Shown here: positions 6,496 to 14,233 of the stretch, piece by piece
Numbering within the stretch: the stretch's first letter is position 1
Layout: the number at the start of each line of letters is the position of its first letter
Program-made: the position numbers and the translations under genes
Notes under the pieces: generated by a model
Databases searched by the model: none
The model's input: only the letters and a program-made list of their open reading frames with translations
Told to the model about the DNA's origin: nothing
Assembly: GCA_002410325.1 (NCBI GenBank)
Contig: DHRK01000051.1
Coordinates: 1-30,107 of the forward strand
Direction of reading: 5' to 3'
DNA length: 30,107 nucleotides
Source of the DNA: Syntrophomonas sp. UBA5314
Lineage (GTDB): Bacteria > Bacillota > Syntrophomonadia > Syntrophomonadales > Syntrophomonadaceae

Positions 6496-7515
6496 ATGAG
6501 ATATTTAATCAGAGATATAATTGATTTGCTAAAGCAAGAGGAGAGCTTTGCCCTGGCCACTATTATCAGGCAGCAGGGCTCCGCTCCGCGTGGGACTGGA
6601 GCCCGCATGTTGATCCGCCGGGACGGAGGCATCCTGGGAACAGTCGGGGGCGGAGCACTGGAGGCGGCTGTATGCGAGTCGGCCCGGGCTATCATAGAAC
6701 AAGGCCAAGCGCGCCGGCTGTGTTTCAATTTATACGACCTGGGCATGTTCTGCGGGGGGCAGGTCGAGGTGGCCCTGGATTTCGTTGACGCGCATCAAAA
6801 GGTAAATCTGGAAGTCTACGAAGCCTTATTACGATCCATGAAAACTGGTCAGCGGGTTTGGCTGCTGGCTTTTCTGCCGGATGGAGAGGAGAAGCCAGGC
6901 GGCCTCTGCCTGCTGGACGGCAGGGGAAGGGTCTATGGTCAGACCTTGCTTAACGGCCCCGTCCTGGGGGAGAAAATTATGAGAACGGATCGGTTTACCT
7001 TCATCGATGACTGGAGCCTGGTAGTTGAGCCAGTAGGTGGAGCAGCTACCGCGTTGTTATTCGGAGCGGGTCATATTGCCCAGAGGCTGGTGCCTTTGCT
7101 GAACAGGGTGGGCTTTTTTACGTCCGTAATCGATGAACGGGAGGAATATGCCAACCGGGAGCGCTTTGCTGATGCCGACAGCATACTGGTGAGCCGCTAT
7201 GACAGCGCTTTTAGGCACATCAATGTCGGTGAACAGAGTTATATTGTGATTATTACTAACGGGCACGAGCACGACTGGAAAGTGGTGGTCCAGGCCTTAA
7301 AGACCAGGGCTGCCTATATCGGGATGATAGCCAGCCGGAATAAGCGGGAGCGCGTATTCAGATCCCTGCTGGACGAAGGTTATTCCCCTGACGATCTCCA
7401 GAGGATTCACTCGCCCATAGGCCTGGATATAGGGGCCGAAACCCCGGAAGAAATAGCCGTAAGCATAGCCGCGGAAATGATCAAAGTCAGGGCGGAAAAG
7501 CTATCAAAAGTCTGA
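6496..7515 (+). CDS. XdhC/CoxI-family protein
   Basis: Accessory factor of the XdhC/CoxI family, which helps insert sulfurated molybdenum cofactor into xanthine-dehydrogenase-type hydroxylases. The N-terminal XdhC/CoxI domain shows FALATIIRQQGSAPRGTGARM and GTVGGGALEAAV. The C-terminal XdhC Rossmann domain begins ALLFGAGHIAQRLVPLL and continues to TPEEIAVSIAAEM. I choose the ATG at 6496 because the family starts MxxLxxxIxxLL and GGGGAG lies just before it; the in-frame ATG at 6469 adds nine residues but lacks a ribosome site. About 340 residues, full length. No molybdenum hydroxylase gene is in the window, so the client enzyme is encoded elsewhere. Confidence 0.85.
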   Translation: MRYLIRDIIDLLKQEESFALATIIRQQGSAPRGTGARMLIRRDGGILGTVGGGALEAAVCESARAIIEQGQARRLCFNLYDLGMFCGGQVEVALDFVDAHQKVNLEVYEALLRSMKTGQRVWLLAFLPDGEEKPGGLCLLDGRGRVYGQTLLNGPVLGEKIMRTDRFTFIDDWSLVVEPVGGAATALLFGAGHIAQRLVPLLNRVGFFTSVIDEREEYANRERFADADSILVSRYDSAFRHINVGEQSYIVIITNGHEHDWKVVVQALKTRAAYIGMIASRNKRERVFRSLLDEGYSPDDLQRIHSPIGLDIGAETPEEIAVSIAAEMIKVRAEKLSKV

Positions 7516-7553
7516 CCGGTCCTCGGTTTTTAGAAAGACAACTTTATTAACCT

Positions 7554-7787
7554 TTACCTGACCCGTTCACCAAACTCTTTATATTCCCGTTTGCTAATTG
7601 CAATATAGATTATTTCTAGAATGCCGGCCAGGTTGACTACTAAAAGGACAATATACCACCCCAGATGCTTTAAACGGGCCGCCCGCCACAAGGCCCATCC
7701 CTTCCAGGCAATAGACCATACAACTAATAGAGTGAACAGCCAGGGGTTTATATTAGTAAAAAGACTGTTGAAGTCAGTTCCCATCAT
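7554..7787 (-). CDS. Small two-helix membrane protein (DUF5652-like)
   Basis: A 77-residue protein with two hydrophobic spans (about 14-30 and 42-64) joined by a WKGWALWRAARLKHLGWY loop and ending in a charged KREYKEFGERVR tail. The tryptophan-rich spacing resembles the DUF5652 / phospholipase-D-nuclease N-terminal type of small membrane proteins. The open frame extends upstream to 8030, but AAAGGG seven bases before the ATG at 7787 and the start of recognisable sequence both favour the short form. The function is unknown. It is in the same orientation as the MFS gene upstream, with about 220 bases between. Confidence 0.65.
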   Translation of the reverse strand: MMGTDFNSLFTNINPWLFTLLVVWSIAWKGWALWRAARLKHLGWYIVLLVVNLAGILEIIYIAISKREYKEFGERVR

Positions 7788-8007
7788 GATCAGCCCTTTC
7801 GATTTTCTGATAGTATCACCACCGGGTATTAAAGCAATTCGCCGCCCGGCAAGAGGGCGGGAATAATTTCCTCCGTTAACGGCCGCTGTAACGCAAGAAG
7901 AACGTCCCGGTACAACGAATATCAAGCGCCAAAATTTTAGGGTAATTAGTTTAAAATTTATGAAAGAATATGAAGCAGGGACCGTAAAAGGTTGAAGAAT
8001 GGCTTCC

Positions 8008-9276
8008 TCAAGCGGTTTCGCCTTCGGCATCGCTTTCGCCCGAGTTTTTCTTTAAGGCCAATATGGAGTAAGATGTTGCCGCGATACCGATCACACCGCT
8101 TATGATCATGCAGAACGGGGCGCCTGCGTACTCGGTGATATTCCCGGCATATAGGCTTCCGATGGGAGTCACTCCTAAAAACACCAGCGAGAATACGCTC
8201 ATGACCCGGCCTCTCATGTTGTCTTGGGAATTCAATTGAATCGTAGAATTCACCAGGGCGGTGAAGACGGTTACGCAGAACCCCATCAGGACCAGTGTGA
8301 TACAGGCCAGGTGATAGTTCCTTTCCAAACCGAGCAGCAGCATAAACACCGATACTCCGAACGCCCCCCCGATCAGGTGTTTGAGGCTGGGACCGGATTG
8401 GCTCCGGGCGGCGATGCTCAAGGCGGCGGCAAACGAACCGAGGCCCATGCAGGTCATTAAGAAACCGTATCCGACTGCGTTTTGCCCCAGGTTTTGCTGG
8501 GCAAAAACCGGGATAAGCACGTTGAAGTTGATTACAAAAATGCTTATAAAGGCCAGTAGTACCAGGGGTTGTTTGATGATTTTCTTTCCCGCTATATAAC
8601 GTATTCCTTCGCGAATCTCCCGGAATGGGTGGCCTTTAGCAGCGTTTTTCTCTCCAGCTGTTTTTTTAAACGGCGTATCGATCAGCCACAGGCCGGTTAT
8701 AACCGCCAAATAGCTGATGGCATTGATGTAGAAGCAGGCGGCTATGCCCACCAGCCCGATCAGCAGACCGCCGATTGACGGCCCCAGTATCCGAGCCAGG
8801 TTAAAGATGCTGGAGTTAAGTCCGATGGCATTCATCAGGTCCTTTTTCCCGACCAGTTCAATAAAAAACGACTGCCGGGCGGGCATGTCCAGGGTGTTTA
8901 CCAAGCCCAGAAGGAAGGCCATACATAGTACCTGCCAGTACTGGACGATTTTGAAATAGGTGAGGGAGGCCAGGATGGCGGCCAGGACGCACAGGGCGGT
9001 CTGGGTGAAGATGAGCACCCGGCGTTTGGGGAGCCGATCGGCCAGAGTTCCGGCATAGAGGGCGAAGAACATCATGGGCATAAACTGGACCATGCTGACC
9101 AGGCTGAGCTTTAGCGCTGATTGGGTCAGCTGCAGGACCAGCCAGGCTTGGGCGACGCTCTGCATCCAGGTACCGATCAAAGATATACACTGCCCGAAAA
9201 AGAACAGCCGGTAGTTGCGATGTTGGAGGGCTGGGAAACGGGCCCGTATGATGTTGTGATGAATTTGGTCAGCCAT
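8008..9276 (-). CDS. Major facilitator superfamily exporter (EntS/MFS_3 type)
   Basis: A 422-residue, 12-span proton-coupled exporter of the MFS_3 (enterobactin-exporter EntS-like) group. Telling segments are FPALQHRNYRLFFFGQCISLIGTWMQ at the start, the loop-2 motif GTLADRLPKRRVLI (family G-x-L-a-D-r), DMPARQSFFIELVG after span 4 and NMRGRVMSVFSLVFLGVTPIGS in the second half. Members export siderophores, drugs or lipophilic compounds; the substrate cannot be read from sequence. The start is ATG with GGGG 11 bases upstream, and a TATAAT lies on the minus strand near 9326. Not obviously co-transcribed with a biosynthetic cluster. Confidence 0.85.
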   Translation of the reverse strand: MADQIHHNIIRARFPALQHRNYRLFFFGQCISLIGTWMQSVAQAWLVLQLTQSALKLSLVSMVQFMPMMFFALYAGTLADRLPKRRVLIFTQTALCVLAAILASLTYFKIVQYWQVLCMAFLLGLVNTLDMPARQSFFIELVGKKDLMNAIGLNSSIFNLARILGPSIGGLLIGLVGIAACFYINAISYLAVITGLWLIDTPFKKTAGEKNAAKGHPFREIREGIRYIAGKKIIKQPLVLLAFISIFVINFNVLIPVFAQQNLGQNAVGYGFLMTCMGLGSFAAALSIAARSQSGPSLKHLIGGAFGVSVFMLLLGLERNYHLACITLVLMGFCVTVFTALVNSTIQLNSQDNMRGRVMSVFSLVFLGVTPIGSLYAGNITEYAGAPFCMIISGVIGIAATSYSILALKKNSGESDAEGETA

Positions 9277-9564
9277 ATATAAATAAACCCCTGCCAGTTA
9301 CGGATTTGTTAGCGGATGTATTAATTATAGCTTTGTTTTAACGGGTTGATTTATAAAAAAGAATAAGGGCGGCTTTTGAAAACAATGACCAGAGGTGTTT
9401 AAGAGACTGGATTTTACATAAACATGGCCTTATTCAGGTGGAAGGTGTGCCTCTATACCGCAGCTTGCACAGCCGTCTCAAAGCCGATTGCCGATGATTG
9501 ACGCTTTGCCTGGGGAGAGGAGTGATTTGAGCACGGGTCAAATGGGGGATGCTGGGGAAATGGC

Positions 9565-11523
9565 TTATTCCGGCGTGGGAAACCTTACTGTAAAACAAGT
9601 TCCTCGTGAAGTGGTCTCAACGTCAATTTTGGCATGGTGGCGCGCGGCAATGCTGTAGCAGACCGCCAGGCCCAGACCGGTGCCGTTTTCCTTGGTGGTG
9701 AGAAAGGGGGTTCCGATCTTGTCCAGCATTTCAGGATTAAATCCCCGGCCTTCATCCTTTATATACAAGATAATACAGCCATCATCAAATCTGGTCCCTA
9801 TGGTCAGGGTTCCTCCCGGTGGCATGGCTTCCAGGCCGTTGCGGGCCAGATTCAGGATCAGTTGACGAATCTCATTTTCATCAATTAAAGGCGCTGGGGG
9901 ATTATTCAGCTCGAGATTAACATTGATCTCGCGATGATTGGCATCGGACTTTATCATCGGGTAGAGGGATTTTATCACTAAATCGAGGTGTTTCAGACTC
10001 AGATCAACGTTCTTGTCCTTGGCCAGGCTCAGGAATTCGGTAATTATTTCATTGCACCGGTCGAGTTCTTCAATCATGAGCTTGAAATAACACTGGTCCT
10101 TGGCATAGTCTTCCCGGAATCCCAGCATCTGCAGAAATCCGCGCACAACGGTCATGGGATTTCTTACCTCATGGCCAATGCTGGCAGCCATTTCCCCCAC
10201 CAGATGCAGCCTTTCCAGCCGGGCTATTTCCTTTTCGTAGCGTTTCTTTTCGGTTATGTCTCGGGTTGTGTTCAATAGATGCGGTTTTCCGCCGATGTTC
10301 AAGATTTCCCCTGACAGTGAAAACCATCTTACTTCTCCTGATTTTGAACGAAGCTGCAGTTCGAAATCTTTGATGCTACCGTGGTCTTTGATTTGCTGCA
10401 CCAAATAATCTCTCTGTTCGGGAAAGGCCCATATGTTCAAATCAAGGGCGGTACGGCCTATAACTTCATGGCGTTCGTAGCCGGTCATTTCCAAGAACGT
10501 GTCATTGATCTCCAGGTAAAGACCTTCGTCCAAAGTACTTAAGGCCATCAAATCAGGGTTGCAGTGAAACGCCTTGGAGAAGCACTCTTCAGATTGCCGG
10601 AGAGACTCTTCCGCTTGGCGGCGCTGAATATTTCGCCATAGGCCTCCGATCAAAAGCCGGAGATGGTTTATGTCTGACTCGTCATAGTCCTCACTTTTGT
10701 TGGCGACTGATATAAGGGACACAATGCGATTCCTATCGAATATGGGCACGATAAGCAGGCGGAGTATATTTACGTGCCCTTCAGGAAGCCCGCTTACATA
10801 CGGGTTGGGGGCTGCGTAATTATTAATGATAATGGGGCAGCGCTGGTGAATGGCCTGGGTCCACAGGCCTCCTTCGGATATTTGATGGTTTCTTTTATTA
10901 TTAGACATGCTGCATTTAGTAAACGCGCTGTCCGACCAAGAGGAGATTCGCAATTCCGTTTCATCTTCATTGACGAACCCCAGCCAGCCAATATCGCTTT
11001 TGGTGAGCTCGATCGCTTCCTTATAGGCAAATTCGGTTGCTTCGTCTATTGATGCACTGGACATCTGGTTGAGGGTCTCCAGGGCTTCCAGACGCCTCTG
11101 GTTGAGGTGCAGTTTTTCGGCTGCCAGGGTGTGTTCAGTGAATTCCTGCAGGTTGACCAGGCAGAATTCATCGCCACTGATCGAAACGAGCTCAGCCCAG
11201 ACCCAGGCATCGATAATCCTTCCCGAACCGGTCCGGATACGCAAATTCTTTCTTGCAAGACGGCGATTCTGTATAAACTCCTGTTTGAACTTATATAGCT
11301 CTCCATCATCCAGCCACATTTTGAGAGCCCCGGGAGTTTGGCCTATAACTGATTCCCGGGTCAATGCCAGGGTGTCCAGGAACTTCTGGTTGACTTCTAT
11401 ATAGCAATCGTCTTTGACACTGATTATCGCCATCATGAACGGGCTGGCATAGAATGCCCTGGCGAAAAGTCTTTTTACGTTAGGCAGTAATTCGTCGGTT
11501 TGGATTAAATGGCTTTGATACAA
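9565..11523 (-). CDS. Soluble PAS-GAF-PAS sensor histidine kinase
   Basis: A 652-residue cytoplasmic sensor kinase with no membrane span. Order: PAS about 20-130, GAF about 150-300, PAS about 315-425, HisKA with phospho-acceptor His451 (SIGHEVRNPMTVV), then the ATP-binding domain with N-box NLARNGLEAM (558-567), DEGRGF (590-595), F-box PFLTT and G2 GTGLGL (614-619). The HisKA sequence and the lack of a neighbouring response regulator are typical of the orphan kinases that feed the Spo0F/Spo0A sporulation decision; that assignment is inference. The GAF and PAS domains may sense redox state or small ligands. The start is TTG with GGAGG eight bases upstream. The candidate ncRNA at 11875-12240 lies upstream on the same strand. 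Confidence 0.92.
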   Translation of the reverse strand: MYQSHLIQTDELLPNVKRLFARAFYASPFMMAIISVKDDCYIEVNQKFLDTLALTRESVIGQTPGALKMWLDDGELYKFKQEFIQNRRLARKNLRIRTGSGRIIDAWVWAELVSISGDEFCLVNLQEFTEHTLAAEKLHLNQRRLEALETLNQMSSASIDEATEFAYKEAIELTKSDIGWLGFVNEDETELRISSWSDSAFTKCSMSNNKRNHQISEGGLWTQAIHQRCPIIINNYAAPNPYVSGLPEGHVNILRLLIVPIFDRNRIVSLISVANKSEDYDESDINHLRLLIGGLWRNIQRRQAEESLRQSEECFSKAFHCNPDLMALSTLDEGLYLEINDTFLEMTGYERHEVIGRTALDLNIWAFPEQRDYLVQQIKDHGSIKDFELQLRSKSGEVRWFSLSGEILNIGGKPHLLNTTRDITEKKRYEKEIARLERLHLVGEMAASIGHEVRNPMTVVRGFLQMLGFREDYAKDQCYFKLMIEELDRCNEIITEFLSLAKDKNVDLSLKHLDLVIKSLYPMIKSDANHREINVNLELNNPPAPLIDENEIRQLILNLARNGLEAMPPGGTLTIGTRFDDGCIILYIKDEGRGFNPEMLDKIGTPFLTTKENGTGLGLAVCYSIAARHHAKIDVETTSRGTCFTVRFPTPE

Positions 11524-11870
11524 TAAGGGAACCTCCCTGCAATAATAGCCCGAAATATATATGGGATCCGGGTAAGTTGCAAATAATGCACTAAAATGCT
11601 GAACTTGCTAGAAATAATTTAGCACAGACTGGTTGTGCACCAAAAGAGGGTTGATCCTTGCTGTTTTGATCCCGCAGGTGCCAGCAAATCCCCCTAATAC
11701 CCATTAAGCGGCATAATATGGTTAATAATGTTTTTGAGACCATAATATTACTTAATTATAAAGCCGTATGAAGGGAATTTTTGGCGAAAGAACTCTGAAA
11801 AAAAAGAAAAAAAATTAACCCCAGAAGCGCCGATCATGTTAATAGTTGCGTATTAGAGCGGCAGCTAATG
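11524..11870. other. Non-coding stretch between the kinase gene and the ncRNA
   Basis: About 350 bases with no open frame of note. It is AT-rich around 11720-11815 and includes an A8-G-A8 tract at about 11798-11815. It should hold the kinase promoter (minus strand), but I see no clear -35/-10 pair. Confidence 0.4.
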
Positions 11871-11908
11871 AAAAGACAAAGCAGATGGATTTTTCCACCT
11901 GCTTTGTC
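11870..11908 (-). terminator. Terminator of the candidate ncRNA
   Basis: Read on the minus strand, GACAAAGCAG and CTGCTTTGTC pair perfectly, with further pairs above one mismatch, followed by TTTTC. The stem is strong and the U-run modest. On the plus strand no T-run follows, so it acts in the minus direction. Confidence 0.65.
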
Positions 11909-12240
11909 CTGAGAATATTAAAAGCTCCAACGAACCTTTATCAACTTCCTACCTGCATCGCCTTCAACTTCCGTTTCCCATTAACCAACTTCCTATAAGT
12001 CCTTCATCCAACAGGTTTTCATTTACTCGTCGTCTACAACAGCTTTACGTCATTTCCGTTTTTACTCAATCCTTCGATCTCGTAAACCCTTCAATGCCTG
12101 TCAGACCTGCCATAAACCACTTTCGTTGAGCCTCTTCGATATAGTGAACTTGCATTCACCGGTACTTATTTTCCGTTGTCCTGTTCCGTTTCCGTGTTCC
12201 GGCTCTGTAGTTAATCCATCTTAGGAGTTCCTTGGAGCTT
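11875..12240 (-). ncRNA. Candidate structured, GGA-rich non-coding RNA (~366 nt)
   Basis: Minus-strand unit with its own promoter, closing helix and terminator. Promoter: TTGATA (12275-12270), 17 bases, TATATT (12252-12247), giving a start near 12240. The first transcribed bases AAGCUCCAA (12240-12232) are perfectly complementary to UUGGAGCUU (11930-11922). The helix goes on with GAAC/GUUC after one mismatch, and AGAAU/AUUCU on the outer side after a 5-base bulge. A 15-bp terminator hairpin (11908-11894 with 11889-11875) is followed by TTTTC. Inside, a GUGAA/UUCAC hairpin lies near 12141-12156. A UUUAC-GA-GAUC / GAUU-GA-GUAAA stem-loop with tandem G-A pairs lies near 12064-12090. GGA occurs about 18 times on this strand against 3 on the other, many as ACGGAA or AGGAAGUUG. 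No ORF fills it. It does not match RNase P, tmRNA, SRP or 6S RNA signatures that I know. Confidence 0.6.
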
Positions 12241-12246
12241 ATTCTT

Positions 12247-12275
12247 AATATATATGATAAATATACAGTTATCAA
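12247..12275 (-). promoter_or_regulatory. Promoter of the candidate ncRNA
   Basis: SigA-type pair on the minus strand: -35 TTGATA at 12275-12270 and -10 TATATT at 12252-12247, with an optimal 17-base spacer. The predicted start falls exactly where the closing helix of the RNA begins. Confidence 0.6.
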
Positions 12276-12554
12276 ACCGGATATAGGAGCCTGTATAACG
12301 ATGTAAGGCGGTGGAGAAGAATAGCGTTGAATTATGCCCCGATACATATCATTTAATGCAAATTGCGGGCTTTCTGGATATGGATCAAAAAGCTGGATAT
12401 ACCGGCTTTCCAGGGAGAGCCAGAGACTGCTCCGGCGGGATTAGCTGATGGATAAAATCCATGATATGATTATAGGTGAATTTATATAAACCGGATGAAG
12501 TTTTATCACGATCAGGGCATTGCCAAACCAAACGATGAACGAGGTGACCAGTCT

Positions 12555-13478
12555 TTGTTTATCACGATTTCCAGACAGACCGGAAGCCGGGGCAAAGAAA
12601 TAGCCGAACTCCTTGCTGAAAAAAGGGAACTGTCGTTGATTACCCGGGATATGATAATGAGTCAATGGATGCCGGAAGTGGCCAGCAAGCATGAATTGCA
12701 CATGCTGTCCGAAAGTCCCGGCTTTTTTCTCACCCCGTCCTCCCAGGGCGTAAGCTTCGCCCAGCATCTTGAAAGTAGACTCAGGGCTTTTATTGACGAG
12801 CAGCCGGCCGTGGTTTTCGGCCTGGGGGCGCAGATAATATTTGCCGGCCATCCCGAGGCCCTGCACGTAAAAATAGTAGCTTCCCTTGAAGTTCGAACCG
12901 AGCGTATAATGCAGACTCATTGCCTGGAAAAGCGGGATGCGGAAAGGTTCTTGGAATTGACCGACCGCAAACACAAGCGGTATATAGCAACCCTCTACGG
13001 CAAGGACTGGGCCGACCCCCTCTTGTATCACGTCACCCTTAACACCGATCACCTGGGAATTGAGGAAGCGGCTTCCCTATTGTGCTTTATGGCCCAAAAC
13101 CGGCAAAATTTCATTCCCACTCTGGAGGAGCCGCAGGAAAACAAGAGTAAGGCGGTGGTATTCAAGAATCCTTCCGAAGAAGAATTCGCTCAAATACTCA
13201 GTATGCACAATATCGAATGGGAGTATGAACCGCGCACCTTCCCGATCAAGTGGGACACGGAAGGCAATATTACCCTGGCTTTTAAACCGGATTTCTATCT
13301 GCCCAGGTTTGACACTTATATTGAATTGACTACCATGGAACAAAAATATGTTTCCGATAAGAAGAAAAAGGTGCGGCTTTTAAAGAAGCTCTACCCTGGA
13401 ACCAATATCAGCATAGTGTTTAAAAACGATTTCTACAGCCTGGTAAACAGGTTTGGCATTCGGGGGAGTGATGAATAG
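12555..13478 (+). CDS. Cytidylate-kinase-like domain joined to a PD-(D/E)XK-like domain
   Basis: Residues 1-180 follow the cytidylate-kinase-like P-loop family: ISRQTGSRGKEIAELLAE at the N terminus, VVFGLGAQIIF near 88, and an ERIMQTHCLEKRDAERFLELTDRKHKRYI lid-like arginine-rich segment. After a linker, residues 205-302 form a separate domain whose core reads KPDFYLPRFDTYIELTT (PD at 245-246, Glu257) followed by a basic helix. This is the pattern of a restriction-endonuclease fold, except that the lysine expected two residues after Glu257 is Thr. The start is the TTG at 12555 because GAGGTGA lies 7 bases ahead and puts the P-loop at the N terminus; an ATG at 12495 would add 20 residues without a ribosome site. 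The next gene begins 2 bases after the stop. Function unknown; nucleotide or nucleic-acid related. Confidence 0.75.
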   Translation: MFITISRQTGSRGKEIAELLAEKRELSLITRDMIMSQWMPEVASKHELHMLSESPGFFLTPSSQGVSFAQHLESRLRAFIDEQPAVVFGLGAQIIFAGHPEALHVKIVASLEVRTERIMQTHCLEKRDAERFLELTDRKHKRYIATLYGKDWADPLLYHVTLNTDHLGIEEAASLLCFMAQNRQNFIPTLEEPQENKSKAVVFKNPSEEEFAQILSMHNIEWEYEPRTFPIKWDTEGNITLAFKPDFYLPRFDTYIELTTMEQKYVSDKKKKVRLLKKLYPGTNISIVFKNDFYSLVNRFGIRGSDE

Positions 13479-13480
13479 GA

Positions 13481-14002
13481 GTGGGCATTGGCAAAACCGT
13501 TTTCACCGAGGAACAGATTCAAAGCCAAATCGAGGAAATTGCTAAAGAGATAAACCGGGATTACCAGGGCCAGGAATTGGTCATCGTGAGCATCCTGAAA
13601 GGTTCTCTCTACTTCGTGGCCGACCTGACCCGCCGCCTGACCATGCCTCTGAGCATCGATTTTCTTTCCATCGGGGTGTCGCCCGGGGCCGATAATAAAC
13701 CGCGGGTGGTCAGGATCAAAAAGGATCTGGACCTCGATTTGAGGGAGCGGCAGGTGCTTTTGGTAGAAGATCTGATCGGCACCGGCCTTACCCTGGCCTA
13801 CGTGTGCCAGCGTCTGGAAATGGATAAACCGGCCAGTTTGAAGATATGCACCCTTCTCGATAAATCCAAAGACCGGCTGCTTCCCATAAAAATAGACTAC
13901 CGCTGTTTTGCAATGCCGGATCGCTTCCTGGTTGGCTATGGCCTGGACTACAATGAACAATACCGCAACCTGCCCTACATTGCCGAGTTTCGCAAAAAGT
14001 GA
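13481..14002 (+). CDS. Divergent hypoxanthine phosphoribosyltransferase homologue
   Basis: A type-I phosphoribosyltransferase of the HPRT group, 173 residues. Conserved parts: VSILKGSLYFVADL, the PRPP loop VLLVEDLIGTGLTL (93-106), VVRIKKDLD and FLVGYGLDYNEQYRNLPYI at the end. Two catalytic features are gone. The PRPP loop reads EDLIGTG, so the general-base Asp of EDxxDTG is Gly100. The Ser-Tyr flexible loop normally before VVRI is replaced by GVSPGADNKPR. Purine salvage activity is therefore uncertain, and a regulatory or altered-substrate role is possible. The start is GTG two bases after the upstream stop; an ATT at 13487 with AGGAG five bases before it is an alternative. Translationally coupled to the kinase-like/nuclease-like gene. 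Confidence 0.8.
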   Translation: MGIGKTVFTEEQIQSQIEEIAKEINRDYQGQELVIVSILKGSLYFVADLTRRLTMPLSIDFLSIGVSPGADNKPRVVRIKKDLDLDLRERQVLLVEDLIGTGLTLAYVCQRLEMDKPASLKICTLLDKSKDRLLPIKIDYRCFAMPDRFLVGYGLDYNEQYRNLPYIAEFRKK

Positions 14003-14008
14003 GTTCGG

Positions 14009-14045
14009 ATGAGTTAGTGAGTTGAAGAACCGTCCCCTAACTCAT
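14009..14045. repeat. REP-like palindrome
   Basis: ATGAGTTAG (14009-14017) and CTAACTCAT (14037-14045) are perfect reverse complements around a 19-base loop that contains GAAGAACCGTCCC. The AGAACCGTCCCC core flanked by a variable inverted repeat resembles REP-type palindromes common in Firmicute intergenic DNA. No transposase is nearby. Confidence 0.45.
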
Positions 14046-14233
14046 TTGCCGGGTAATTCACCTGCAACCGCCTTGATTAAAGGCCATCAACGTGGTCCTG
14101 GTAAAATAGCGGAAATTCCGAAAGCTTCGGGCGGGGTGTTTTTTACTTGGATATATGGCTGTTTATCAATTACAATGATTAAATGACCGGGACGGTTGGC
14201 AAAAATTATTCTGCTTAGGAATGGAACCGAATT

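Noticed and set aside
11939..12000. Repeated CAACTTCC units considered as a CRISPR-like array
   Set aside because: The units are only about 8 bases long, irregularly spaced and part of the purine-biased RNA candidate. There is no repeat-spacer periodicity and no cas gene.
12156..12347. 63-codon minus-strand open frame
   Set aside because: It spans the promoter and 5' end of the candidate RNA and lacks a ribosome site.
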